Of a DNA stretch of 64,000 bases, positions 1 through 8,625 are shown one piece after another. The DNA is from Streptomyces canus (GTDB taxonomy: Bacteria > Actinomycetota > Actinomycetes > Streptomycetales > Streptomycetaceae). The notes under the pieces are model-generated. The model was not told the DNA's origin, did no database searches, and saw nothing but the letters and a program-made list of their open reading frames with translations. Each line of letters starts with the position of its first letter. The first letter of the stretch is position 1. The DNA is taken from the NCBI RefSeq assembly GCF_030816965.1, contig NZ_JAUSYQ010000002.1, positions 8,732,001 to 8,796,000 on the forward strand. The letters run 5' to 3'. The translations under genes were made by a program, and so were the position numbers.

Positions 1-267
1 CGACAGCAGAGCGGAGAGTTCGTCCTGGCTCGCGCGCGGGCGCTCCATCAGTTTCAGCAACGGTTCGGGTTCCACGACGACAAAATCGTCGGTGGAGGCG
101 CGGTCCATCCGGGATCCGCTGGCCTTCACCACGAACCGGCCGTCGGGGAGCACCGTCGAGGTGTTGCCCTCGGCGAGGATCGCGAGGTCGGCGATCGGAT
201 CGCCGAGCCGCCGGGTCAGGGCGACGAGGCTCTCGGGGACAAGAGCGGGGTCGCTCAGGACATTCAT
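1..267 (-). CDS. class II aldolase/adducin-family protein, N-terminal part (rhaD-like)
   Basis: This is the first 89 residues of a gene that continues beyond the left edge. The N-terminus carries AEGNTS and VKASGSRM, the phosphate- and metal-proximal segments of class II (zinc-dependent) sugar-phosphate aldolases. The start is ATG at 267-265, overlapping the stop of the upstream permease by ATGA, so it is the last visible gene of the transporter/kinase operon. In a rhamnose operon a class II aldolase splits rhamnulose-1-phosphate to lactaldehyde and dihydroxyacetone phosphate, often fused to a dehydrogenase in actinobacteria. The fusion cannot be checked because the 3' end is missing. The family is clear from the motif; the substrate is inferred from the neighbouring kinase. 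Confidence 0.75.
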   Translation of the reverse strand, partial: MNVLSDPALVPESLVALTRRLGDPIADLAILAEGNTSTVLPDGRFVVKASGSRMDRASTDDFVVVEPEPLLKLMERPRASQDELSALLS

Positions 268-1406
268 CTCAGGCTCCCGTAACTGCGCATGGTTAGGCTG
301 TTGAGTAGAGCGGACAGCAGAAGGACCGCGCCGAGGGCGAGCATCTGGTACTCGCCGCCCTCGGAGGTGTTGAACATCAGCAGGATTCCGGTGTTGAGCC
401 AGGTGACCAGCAGAGCTGCGAGGACCACCCCGCCGACGCGGCCGATTCCGCCGGATACGGCGACGCCGCCGAGCACGGCGATGGTGATCGCGGGCAGGGC
501 CATGCCGTTTCCCGCGGAGCCCGCGTCGGGTCGTGCCGAGGCGAACTGGGCCACGGTGAGGACAGCCACCAGTCCGGAGAGGAGCCCGGAGGTGGCATAC
601 GCCCGAAACCGCAGTCGGCGGACCGAGACTCCCGCGAAGTGCGCCGCTGTCTCGTTGGTGCCCACGCCGTAGAGGCGCCGGCCGAATGTGGTCAGGTTGA
701 TCAGCAGCCACAGCACGACAGCGGTGGGCAGCATAAAGGTGAGGACCTGGGCGGGGAAGGGCGGAATCACCGATTCCAGCCCCGGCACGGTGCTGGAATG
801 GGTAATGCTGGAAAGGTTCTGGATGCGTTCCGTGGAGATGGGGTCGCTGTTGTGCAGGCTCAGCGCGATGGAACCGAAGGCATAGCCGGCGGCGAGGGTC
901 GCGATGAGCGCGGGAAACCTCAGGTAGGCGATGAGGAAACCGTTGAGCGCTCCGAGCAGCCCGCCCAGCAGTACGGTGACAGCCAGTGCGGGCAGCAGCG
1001 GCCAGTGCCAGATTCCATAGAGGTAGCCGAAGGCCATGCCGGCCAGGCTGACGATGCCGCCGACAGACAGGTCGATGCCGCCCCGGCCGGCGACCATGAC
1101 CACCAGCTCAGCCAGGGCCAGCAGGCAGACCGGCACCATCGAGTCGAGGTTGGCTCCCAGATAGGTGCTGTCGTACGGGGCGATCAGATAGCCGCCGAAG
1201 TCCAGCGTCTTCATCCAAATGAGGAGAACGATGAGCAGAACCCCCAGCAACGCCACCCGCTCGGTCAGCAGAAAGTGCACGGCCCGCGCGACCGGGCCGG
1301 CCTGTGCCGGCCCCGTTCGAGTGTCCGAGGGGGGCTGTTGCCGGGGCTCCGGCGTTCCCTCGGTCGTACTCCGGGTCTCCTGGAATTGCTCGGTCCGCCG
1401 GCTCAC
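264..1406 (-). CDS. sugar ABC transporter permease 2 (RhaQ-like)
   Basis: A 380-residue polytopic membrane protein of the ribose/rhamnose permease family (BPD_transp_2). About 60 polar N-terminal residues rich in Pro, Thr and Gln precede the first membrane segment. The family signature near GGIDLSVGGIVSLAG is present, as is a glycine/alanine-rich membrane stretch near ITIAVLGGVAVSGG. The start is GTG at 1406, overlapping the upstream permease stop as GTGA with GGAGGAG just upstream; longer starts in this frame lie inside the upstream gene. With its partner permease it forms the heterodimeric membrane channel of the importer. The pair of permeases plus one double ATPase and one lipoprotein binder matches the RhaSTPQ layout. 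Confidence 0.85.
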   Translation of the reverse strand: MSRRTEQFQETRSTTEGTPEPRQQPPSDTRTGPAQAGPVARAVHFLLTERVALLGVLLIVLLIWMKTLDFGGYLIAPYDSTYLGANLDSMVPVCLLALAELVVMVAGRGGIDLSVGGIVSLAGMAFGYLYGIWHWPLLPALAVTVLLGGLLGALNGFLIAYLRFPALIATLAAGYAFGSIALSLHNSDPISTERIQNLSSITHSSTVPGLESVIPPFPAQVLTFMLPTAVVLWLLINLTTFGRRLYGVGTNETAAHFAGVSVRRLRFRAYATSGLLSGLVAVLTVAQFASARPDAGSAGNGMALPAITIAVLGGVAVSGGIGRVGGVVLAALLVTWLNTGILLMFNTSEGGEYQMLALGAVLLLSALLNSLTMRSYGSLR

Positions 1407-2395
1407 AGTGCACTCCTCCGGCGCTCGCGCAGCAGGTCCGCACCCACCGCGATGATGATGAACACGCCGACGAACAGGTTCGCCAGTTGTGACGGCCAGC
1501 CGAGGAGCGTGACCGCGCTGGACACGGTGCCCACCAGGATGGCCCCGAGCAGGGTGCCGAGCACCGAGCCGCGCCCGCCCAGGACACTGGTGCCGCCGAT
1601 CACCACTGCGGCGATGACCTGGAGTTCCAGACCGCTTCCGATGTTGCGCTGGACGGTGCCGCCGCTGCCGACCATGAGGCAGGCGGCCACACCCACCAGC
1701 GCACCAGTAAGGACGTAGGCGCCGATCTGGCGCCGGGTGACCTTGATGCCCGCGAGCCGCGCGGCGGACGCGTCCCCGCCGACCGCGTACCAGTGTCGCC
1801 CGGTGACCCGGTGGCGCATGTGGAACCAGACGACGGCGCCGATGACCACCGTCAGCCACCAGGCCACGGGGACGCCGAGAAACAGGCCTTCCCTGCCGCC
1901 ACCGAGGAGTCCGAAGGTGCCCGGGACGTTGTCCACGTTGGCTGATCCGAACAGTTGCAGCGCGACGAAGCGGAAGACATAGAGGGTGCCGAAGGTGACC
2001 ACGATCGGATGCACGCGCCCGTAGGCCACCAGTGATCCGTTGACGGCGCCCAGCAGCACTCCGGCGAGAACGGCGACGAGCATCGCCGCATACCCCGGCA
2101 CCCCCTGGTCACGCACCAGTCGGGCGGCGATCACGGCGACGACGGCGACGCCGCTGCCCACCGATACATCGATTCCCGCGGTGACCATCACCGCTGTCAT
2201 ACCGACGCCGATGACAGCGACGGGTGCCACCGCGAACAGAACGCTCTGCAGATTGCCCGCGGTCAGAAACGTGTCGGTGGTGAGCGCGAGAAACGCCCAG
2301 AGCGTGCCGAGCACCACGGCGAGGACGATCTCCTGGCCCTCGACGGGGCGGGCAACCGGACGTCTCGGTGCGCGGGGAGCGATCGCTGTCGTCAT
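1403..2395 (-). CDS. sugar ABC transporter permease 1 (RhaP-like)
   Basis: A 330-residue polytopic membrane protein of the same permease family as its neighbour. The motif TAGIDVSVGSGVAVVAV is at about residues 71-87 and a C-terminal AVVIGGTSVLGGRGS segment is visible. ATG at 2395 overlaps the ATPase stop by ATGA, so the two are translationally coupled. It would be the second transmembrane half of the sugar importer in the cytoplasmic membrane. Hydrophobic segments run through the whole chain and length is normal for the family. Specificity for rhamnose is inferred from operon context only; ribose, autoinducer-2 and erythritol transporters look similar at this level. Confidence 0.85.
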   Translation of the reverse strand: MTTAIAPRAPRRPVARPVEGQEIVLAVVLGTLWAFLALTTDTFLTAGNLQSVLFAVAPVAVIGVGMTAVMVTAGIDVSVGSGVAVVAVIAARLVRDQGVPGYAAMLVAVLAGVLLGAVNGSLVAYGRVHPIVVTFGTLYVFRFVALQLFGSANVDNVPGTFGLLGGGREGLFLGVPVAWWLTVVIGAVVWFHMRHRVTGRHWYAVGGDASAARLAGIKVTRRQIGAYVLTGALVGVAACLMVGSGGTVQRNIGSGLELQVIAAVVIGGTSVLGGRGSVLGTLLGAILVGTVSSAVTLLGWPSQLANLFVGVFIIIAVGADLLRERRRSAL

Positions 2396-3981
2396 GACCG
2401 TTCCACCTCCTCTCCTTCCTGTTGGTTGTCAGTGGACTGCCGGGTGGTCCCCGCTGCGGCCCGTTCCTGGGATTTCTCACCCGCGGCCGTTGCCAGGACA
2501 TCCGCCTGACTCGCGCCGCGGCCGAATTCGCCGACCACCCCTCCGCCCCGGAGCACCAGGAGCCGGTCGGCCAGCTGGAGCACCTCGGGCAGGTCGGTGG
2601 AGACCAGGAGGACCGCGTTGCCTGCGTCGGCGAGATCGAACACCAGTTGGTGAATCTCCGCCTTGGCGCCGATGTCCACGCCCTGGGTCGGCTCCTCCAG
2701 TACCAGGACGCGTGGTTCTCCGGCCAACTGGCGAGCCAGGACGACTTTCTGCTGATTGCCGCCGGACAGCCGGCCGATCGGGGTCTTCGCCGTGGGCGCC
2801 TTGACGGCCAGGCGTTTCATGAAGTCGGCGGCCAGGGATGCCTCCGCTCCGCGGTCGAACCAGAAAGCACGGCTGAGCCTGCGCAGATGCCCGACCGAGA
2901 TGTTGAAGGCGATGCTCTTGTCGGCGAAGACGCCCTGCACCTGCCGGTTGGCCGGCAGCAGGGCCAGCCCCGCCCGCGCGGCAGCTTCCGGGATGCCGGT
3001 GGCGACCGGCTCACCGTCGATTCGGACACTGCCGCGGGCCGCCGGGTCGAGGCCGGACAGCGCGTGTGCCACGGCGTCGGTGCCGGAACCCACAAGGCCG
3101 TACAGGGCCACGATCTCCCTCGGCCGTACGTCGAGGTCCACGTTCTCGAAACGTCCGGACCGGCTCAGCCCACGGACCTCCAGGACATGCCCGTCCCCGG
3201 GCCGCGGACGGGTGACAGCCGTCTCGGACAACGGCCTGCCGACCATTAGTTCAGCGATCTGGCGCACCGTGGTGTCCTGTGTGGAACGGGTGGCCACCAC
3301 CTGACCGTCGCGCAGCACGGTCACCCGATCGGCGATACGGGCGATCTCGTCGAGCCGATGGCTGATATAGATCACGCCGACGCCGTGCTCACGCAGTCCG
3401 CGCAGCGCGGTGAAGAGCCGGTTGATCTCACGATCGGTCAGAATGGCCGACGGCTCGTCCAGGATGAGGATGCGGGCGTCGCGGGCGAACGCCTTGGCTA
3501 TGGAAACGAGTTGCTGCTCGGCCACCGCGAGGTCGGCGACGCGTACATCGGCCAGTTGCGGATCGACACCGAGCCGCGTGAACACCTCGGCGACCCGCTG
3601 TCGTTGCCGTGCCCAGTCGACCCTGCCCCGACGGCGCAGCTCACGCCCGATGAAGACGTTCTCGGTAACGGTGAGTTCACCGAAGAGCCGGGGATCCTGG
3701 TAGACGGTGGCGATCCCGGCGTCCAGGGCGTCACCGGTGCTGCCGTGGACGAGCACGGTGGAACCGAGCAGCACCGTGCCCGTATCCGGGCTCTCCGCAC
3801 CAGAGATGATCTTGATCAGGGTGGACTTGCCGGCGCCGTTCTCGCCGACCAAGGCGTGGATCTCGCCGCTGTCGACGGTGAACTCGACGCCACGCAGCGC
3901 CTGAACCCCTCCATACGCCTTGCGGATACCACTCAGGCGCAGGCCCTCGCCCGCCGGGGCGACGGGTGTGGTGGTCGTCAC
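2392..3981 (-). CDS. sugar ABC transporter ATP-binding protein, tandem NBD (RhaT-like)
   Basis: A 529-residue protein with two nucleotide-binding domains in one chain, the arrangement of monosaccharide (CUT2) importers. Domain 1 has Walker A GENGAGKST at residues 46-54 and Walker B RILILDEPSA. Domain 2 has a degenerate P-loop (YGLVGSGTDAV), the signature LSGGNQQKVVLAR and Walker B VLVLEEPTQGVD. The degenerate second P-loop is usual in this class. It powers uptake through the two downstream permeases, to which it is joined by an ATGA overlap. A 57-base gap separates it from the binding-protein gene. A C-terminal tail rich in Gln, Glu and Arg is unremarkable. Confidence 0.9.
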   Translation of the reverse strand: MTTTTPVAPAGEGLRLSGIRKAYGGVQALRGVEFTVDSGEIHALVGENGAGKSTLIKIISGAESPDTGTVLLGSTVLVHGSTGDALDAGIATVYQDPRLFGELTVTENVFIGRELRRRGRVDWARQRQRVAEVFTRLGVDPQLADVRVADLAVAEQQLVSIAKAFARDARILILDEPSAILTDREINRLFTALRGLREHGVGVIYISHRLDEIARIADRVTVLRDGQVVATRSTQDTTVRQIAELMVGRPLSETAVTRPRPGDGHVLEVRGLSRSGRFENVDLDVRPREIVALYGLVGSGTDAVAHALSGLDPAARGSVRIDGEPVATGIPEAAARAGLALLPANRQVQGVFADKSIAFNISVGHLRRLSRAFWFDRGAEASLAADFMKRLAVKAPTAKTPIGRLSGGNQQKVVLARQLAGEPRVLVLEEPTQGVDIGAKAEIHQLVFDLADAGNAVLLVSTDLPEVLQLADRLLVLRGGGVVGEFGRGASQADVLATAAGEKSQERAAAGTTRQSTDNQQEGEEVERS

Positions 3982-4038
3982 GTGTACTCTCCCTCGGTCG
4001 GTCGGGCTGGCCGTACGACGGTCCGCCCGACCTGGCGG

Positions 4039-5070
4039 TCAGTAGTCGAACTCGCCAGCGTTCGCCTTGGTGATGATCAGGGGCTCACCGAGGAGCAGCA
4101 TCTTCTGGTCGGCGGTGTAGGTCACGGCCGGCATCGAGGCGTTGACCTTGTTCGATACCTGGAAGGACTTGTCCGCCGCGAGCTGGGCCCCCGCCCAGGC
4201 CGTGAGATAGCCGAGGTTCTGGACATCCCACAGCACGGACGCGCTGGACGAGCCGTCGTTCAGGAAAGGCTTCATGCTGGTCGGCGTCCCCACGCCGACC
4301 GTGAAGACCTTGCCGATCTTCCCGGCCTCCTTCACCGCCTGCGCCACGCCCGGTGCCGAAGTGGTGCACTCACCGACCAGACCCTTGAGATTCGGATGGG
4401 CGCTCATCAGGCTCTTCGCCATGGTGACCGCCTGCGCCTGGTCCTCACCCGCGTAGACGATGTCGGCGATCTTCAACTTGGGATACTTGCTGGCGGTGTA
4501 CGACTTCTGCTCCGCGATCCACGAGTTCAGATTGGCCGCGGTCTGACCGCAGGAGACGATCGCGTACTCGCCCTCACCACCCGTCGCCTTGGCGATCTGG
4601 TCGGTGAGCGCCCGGCCGATACCCTCCGCGGTGGCCTGGTTGACGAAGACCTGGCGGGCCGAGTTGGGGGCGTCGGTGTCGGTCGTCATCACCTTGATAC
4701 CTGCCTGCTTCGCCAGCTTGAGTACAGGCGCCAGCGAATCGGGGTCATTGGGCGCGACCGCGATCACATCGACCTTCTGCTGGATCAGCGACTTGACGAT
4801 GTCCGCCTGGGCCGCCGCGTCGCCGGTGGTGGCGCCCTGGTAGATCCACTGGATCCCCAGCTTCTTGGCCGCCGCCTTGCCGCCCGTGTTCATCGCCTCG
4901 AAGTACGGGATGCCCTGCACCTTGGGGACGAACGCGACCTTCACCGCGCCCGAGGAAGCCGTGGAGGCCCCCGAGGTGTTCTCGTCCTTCTTGCTGCAAC
5001 CGGTGAGAACCAGCGCCCCCGCCGAGGCGGTGGCGATGACCGTGCTCATCCAGCGCCGGGAATATCTCAT
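4039..5070 (-). CDS. sugar ABC transporter substrate-binding lipoprotein (RhaS-like)
   Basis: A 343-residue periplasmic-binding-protein type 1 (Peripla_BP_4) lipoprotein. The signal peptide MRYSRRWMSTVIATASAGAL leads to a lipobox VLTGC, so it is anchored outside the membrane. The body has PYFEAMNTGGKAAAK, VIAVAPNDPDSLAPVLK and TTDTDA segments typical of RhaS/LsrB/RbsB binders. The start is ATG at 5070, chosen because the signal peptide begins there; an upstream in-frame Met at 5193 would add 41 residues without signal character. It delivers the sugar to the permease pair encoded downstream. RhaS is preferred over LsrB because the adjacent gene is a rhamnulokinase. Confidence 0.85.
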   Translation of the reverse strand: MRYSRRWMSTVIATASAGALVLTGCSKKDENTSGASTASSGAVKVAFVPKVQGIPYFEAMNTGGKAAAKKLGIQWIYQGATTGDAAAQADIVKSLIQQKVDVIAVAPNDPDSLAPVLKLAKQAGIKVMTTDTDAPNSARQVFVNQATAEGIGRALTDQIAKATGGEGEYAIVSCGQTAANLNSWIAEQKSYTASKYPKLKIADIVYAGEDQAQAVTMAKSLMSAHPNLKGLVGECTTSAPGVAQAVKEAGKIGKVFTVGVGTPTSMKPFLNDGSSSASVLWDVQNLGYLTAWAGAQLAADKSFQVSNKVNASMPAVTYTADQKMLLLGEPLIITKANAGEFDY

Positions 5071-5427
5071 TGCTGCTCCGTTCAGGCCTCGCCAGGGGCG
5101 AGGCCGTCTCTGTGGGATGGACCGATACGGTCGGCCGGCCGCCAGGGGATCGGAACCCCTGTTCTCGACGGCGCCGGCCGAACAGGGCCGCACGCCTTAC
5201 AGGTCTGGGCCAGTGCCCCGGGAGGGAAGCTGGTGCCGCTTCCGGCGGAATCCGCACATCAGGAAGCGGCGGTCGGTGTCCGTGATCGCAGGGCGGCCGG
5301 AAGCCCTCGTAGGGCAGCCGCCCGGGTTCTCCGCCGACGCCGCGAGCGCGCCTGCCGGGGCACGAGAAGCGGAGACGACCGGTCAGGGGGTGGGCAGGGC
5401 CGGTGCCAGTGATCACTGGCCCTGGTG
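5071..5427 (-). other. intergenic region between kinase and binding protein
   Basis: There is no convincing gene in these 357 bases. In rhizobial rha operons a roughly 104-residue mutarotase gene sits in this neighbourhood, so I looked for one on both strands and found no matching frame. The space probably carries a separate promoter or leader for the abundant binding protein. An SD-like GGAGC precedes the start at 5070. Confidence 0.4.
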
Positions 5428-6855
5428 TCAGGGCAGGTGAACGACGGTTCGGTTGCTACGCCGGGACACCTCGCGCATCTGGTCCAGGCCGTTCAACTCA
5501 CCGAGTGCCGCGAGTTGGACCAGGATGTTCCCGTCAGAGGCCGCCTCCACCGGGCCCGCGTGCACGGGAATTCCGGCGGCCCGTGCGGTCATCTCATTGA
5601 GCAGCTGGTTCCTGGACCCGCCGCCGATCACCTGCACCAGCGGCGCCGGGCGGCCGGTCGCGGCGGCGAGATCGCCCAGAACCTTCCCGTAGCGCAGGGC
5701 CAGACTCTCCAGCACACACCGGGTGACCTCACCGACACTGTCCGGGACGGGCTCGCCGTGCTCACGGCAGTACGAGCGGATCCGCTCCGGCATGTCACCG
5801 GGACCGGCGAAGACGGGGTCGTCCGGGTCGATGACGGACCGCTCCGGCGGGGCCTGCGAGGCGAGGGTGACCAAGTCACCGTACGCCAGCTCGTTCCCCT
5901 CCCTGGCCCACTGGCGACGGCACTCCTGGAGGATCCACATGCCCATCACGTTGCGCAGGAGACGGACCGTTCCCTCCACCCCGCCCTCGTTGCTCAGATT
6001 CGCCGTGCGCGCCGCCGCGCCAAGGACTGGTTGGCGGGTCTCGACCCCCACCAGCGACCAGGTACCGGAGGAGATATATGCCGCTGACGCGTCGACCAGC
6101 CCGGCACCGACCACGGCACTGGCGGTGTCGTGGCCGGCCGGAGTGATCACCCGGGTCCCGGCCAGCGCGGGTGAGCCGATCAGCCCTGGCAGAAGCGGGC
6201 CGAGGTCCGTACCCGGGTCGACGATCTCCGGCAAGGACGCTGTCGGAATCCCCAGCTCGTCCAGCAGGCCCGTCGCCCAGCGCCTGCTCCGGATGTCGTA
6301 CGCGCCGCTGGTGGTCGCCACGGTGTGTTCCACGACCGCGGTACCGGAGAGCAGGTAGTGGAAGAGGTCAGGGATCATCAGCAGCGTCGCGGCGCCGTCC
6401 TGCCGGACCCGGCCCCGCGGAGTGCGTCGTTCGGCCAGCAACTGGTAGACGGTGTTGACGTCCATCAGCTGGGTGCCCGTGGCATCGTAGAGCCGCTCCG
6501 CCCCGACGGTACGCACCGCCTGATCGAGTGCTCCCTCGACGCGCAGATCCCGGTGGCTGACGGGATCGTCGACGAGGGCACCCTGCTGGTCCAGCAGCGC
6601 ATAGTCCAGGCCCCAGGCGTCCACACCCACCGAGGCCAACCGGTCGACGCGGGCCGCCGCCATGTTCAGGCCGGTCCGGATCCCGGACCAGATCCGCGCG
6701 ACGTCCCACCGCAGTGCGCCGTCGGTCTGCCGTGCGCCGTTGGCGAAACGGTGCACCTCCTCGCTCTCCAGCCGGTTCCCGTCGAAGTGCCCGAGGATCA
6801 CGCGGCCGCTCTCCGCACCCAGATCCACTGCGGCGACATGCTTGACAGCGCTCAT
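5428..6855 (-). CDS. rhaB: rhamnulokinase
   Basis: A 475-residue FGGY-family carbohydrate kinase that phosphorylates L-rhamnulose to rhamnulose-1-phosphate in the cytoplasm. Motifs seen in order: AVDLGAESGRV (phosphate-1), VGVDAWGLDYALLD, ATTSGAYDIRSRRW, ITPAGHDTASAVVGAG, SSGTWSLVGVE, LLRNVMGMWILQECRR, and the C-terminal VIGGGSRNQLLNEMTA. The AGHDTAS, SSGTWSL and GMWILQE blocks are characteristic of RhaB rather than xylulokinase or glycerol kinase. The start is ATG at 6855, overlapping the regulator stop by ATGA. The kinase identity is the main reason for calling the whole locus rhamnose catabolism. Confidence 0.9.
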   Translation of the reverse strand: MSAVKHVAAVDLGAESGRVILGHFDGNRLESEEVHRFANGARQTDGALRWDVARIWSGIRTGLNMAAARVDRLASVGVDAWGLDYALLDQQGALVDDPVSHRDLRVEGALDQAVRTVGAERLYDATGTQLMDVNTVYQLLAERRTPRGRVRQDGAATLLMIPDLFHYLLSGTAVVEHTVATTSGAYDIRSRRWATGLLDELGIPTASLPEIVDPGTDLGPLLPGLIGSPALAGTRVITPAGHDTASAVVGAGLVDASAAYISSGTWSLVGVETRQPVLGAAARTANLSNEGGVEGTVRLLRNVMGMWILQECRRQWAREGNELAYGDLVTLASQAPPERSVIDPDDPVFAGPGDMPERIRSYCREHGEPVPDSVGEVTRCVLESLALRYGKVLGDLAAATGRPAPLVQVIGGGSRNQLLNEMTARAAGIPVHAGPVEAASDGNILVQLAALGELNGLDQMREVSRRSNRTVVHLP

Positions 6856-7634
6856 GGCTGCTCCTCGGCGGACGGCGCGATCCGGTGCGTCGTGACACCG
6901 GTTCCGTCCCACGCGGCGACCGTCTCGTCGTTCACCTGGCTGTCGGTGAACAGGCCGGTGACGCGGTCCGCCCGTGCGAAGGCATGCAGCGCGAACGTGC
7001 TGATCTTCGAAGAGTCGAAGAGCGCGTAGACATCACGGCAGGCCGCGGCGAGCTTTCGCTTGGCTGCTGCCTCCTCCGCGCTCAGCTCCAGCAGCCCGTG
7101 CACGGGGGACACCGACCGTACTCCGAAGAACCCGTGCAGCAGTGGACCGCCCCGGGACAGGGAATCGGTGAAATCCCCGATGAGGGACCAGGACGAGCGC
7201 CGCAACGTCCCACCGGTGAGAATCACCGTCGCGGAATCGCTCAGCACTTCGGCCGCGCGCAGACCGTTGGTGACCACCACCAGTCCTTGCCGTTCGCGCA
7301 GAATCTCCGCCAGGAAGTAGCACGTGGTGCTGCAGTCCAGCGCGATCGCGTCGCCGTCGTGCACCAGACCGGCAGCCGCACGGGCTATTGCCCGCTTGGT
7401 CTCAGCGCGATGCCGAAGCCGCAGCTCAAAGGCGCCCTCGTCGGATCCCTCGTATCCGATCGCGCCCCCGCGGACCCGGCGCAGCAGTCGACGCCGTTCC
7501 AGCGACTCCAGGTCCTTGCGGGTCGTGACGGGCGACGTTCCGAATCGCACGCTGAGATCCGCCACCGCTACCCGGGATTCGCTGTCGAGTAGACGGAGGA
7601 TTTCCATTTCGCGTTCATGCGACGAAAGGGCCAA
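6852..7634 (-). CDS. DeoR-family transcriptional regulator (RhaR-like)
   Basis: About 260 residues. An N-terminal DeoR winged helix-turn-helix covers VAVADLSVRFGTSPVTTRKDLESLE, followed by RRVRGGA. The C-terminal sugar-phosphate sensor domain has AIALDCSTTCYFLAE, VVTNGLRAAEVL, VILTGGTLRR and FGVRSVSPVHGL. The start is TTG at 7634 (or GTG at 7637), because GGAGG lies immediately upstream; the long in-frame extension to 7703 lacks HTH content. It is the first gene of the operon, as rhaR is in rhizobial rha operons, and probably represses it until a sugar phosphate binds. Confidence 0.85.
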   Translation of the reverse strand: MALSSHEREMEILRLLDSESRVAVADLSVRFGTSPVTTRKDLESLERRRLLRRVRGGAIGYEGSDEGAFELRLRHRAETKRAIARAAAGLVHDGDAIALDCSTTCYFLAEILRERQGLVVVTNGLRAAEVLSDSATVILTGGTLRRSSWSLIGDFTDSLSRGGPLLHGFFGVRSVSPVHGLLELSAEEAAAKRKLAAACRDVYALFDSSKISTFALHAFARADRVTGLFTDSQVNDETVAAWDGTGVTTHRIAPSAEEQP

Positions 7635-8009
7635 CACGTAACCTCCGTGTTTCCAGTGGATGGCTTGGCCCGAAACATACGTCGGCGGAAGTCGCGCGGT
7701 CAATGCTCGAAATAGAAGTGGCCCTTTAACGAGTTTCGAAAGACATCGCTCTGCTTTCGCTTCGCAGGCACAGTCCCTGGCCGCCTGGCGACGCGCCGGT
7801 GCACGCGCTCACCAACTTGGCGAGCAACTGGCTCCGGGACCGGGCGGATTGGAGGTCCGGATGATCATGGGAATGGGCAGATCCACTGTGGGTACGGCGA
7901 CGCTCCGGAGCTCGAGGGGCCGGTGACATCCCGAGGTCGCCGGACCACACAGGGGTCGTAGCCCCTGTGACACGCACGGCGGCCCCGACCGTATGTGCGA
8001 CATCCCGCG
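7635..8009. promoter_or_regulatory. operon promoter region, ending in a strong hairpin
   Basis: This non-coding stretch lies between the first gene of the rhamnose-type operon and the group II intron pair. It must hold the operon promoter and DeoR operator, although I see no clear -35/-10. A perfect hairpin with 8-bp arms CACAGGGG/CCCCTGTG and a 6-base loop is at 7948-7969, about 40 bases before the outer intron 5' end. A hairpin upstream of the insertion point recalls terminator-type targets of some bacterial group II introns. Confidence 0.45.
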
Positions 8010-8625
8010 GTGCGCCACGAGGCGCCAGTGCGCCGTGAGGCGCGGTGAATCGAAGGAGGTGCAAGACCTCCTCGCCAGCCTGTCGCAGCAGGCTGGTGGG
8101 AGCTGAGCGCAGTCCGACCCGGGAGACGCCGGGAAGGGCGGGAAGCAGCGCTGACAAAGCCGGGACGGCCTGGAACTGCCAGACGGGCCGGGTCCGGCGA
8201 GCGAGATCAGAGGGCATACGAGAGGAATCAGTGGTAAAGCTCCGTAAGCGTGGCACCGGCTCAAATCTGGTGGATATGGGCCGGGTTGCAGTGCACAGTC
8301 CGCTCGTTGGGCGGGCTGACTCCGTAGCCGACTTGGCGTGTCGGTGGGGAGGCCACGGTGAAAGCCTGCGGCGTAACCGTGGCGATGCTGCCGGGGCAAA
8401 GCTGGATGCCGGACTGATCGATCGATTCACCGTGAACACGGGAACCATCCCGCATCGCTCCCTTGGCCCGGTAGCCATCTGGGTTCTTGGGATAGATGCG
8501 TCGTCTGTCGAAGGTGCGGGATGGGGCGGAGGCCCCGTAGTAGTCCGAGCGGGCGAGAGGCCCGTGCATGGCGAAGGGGGCCAGCAAGTCGGCAGTACGG
8601 ATGCTGGAATGCCGGGAGGCCGTTG

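Noticed and set aside
3358..5412. A 684-codon plus-strand ORF opposite the sugar transporter genes
   Set aside because: It is a frame shadow of the ATPase and binding-protein genes, common in high-G+C DNA; no motif is found in it.
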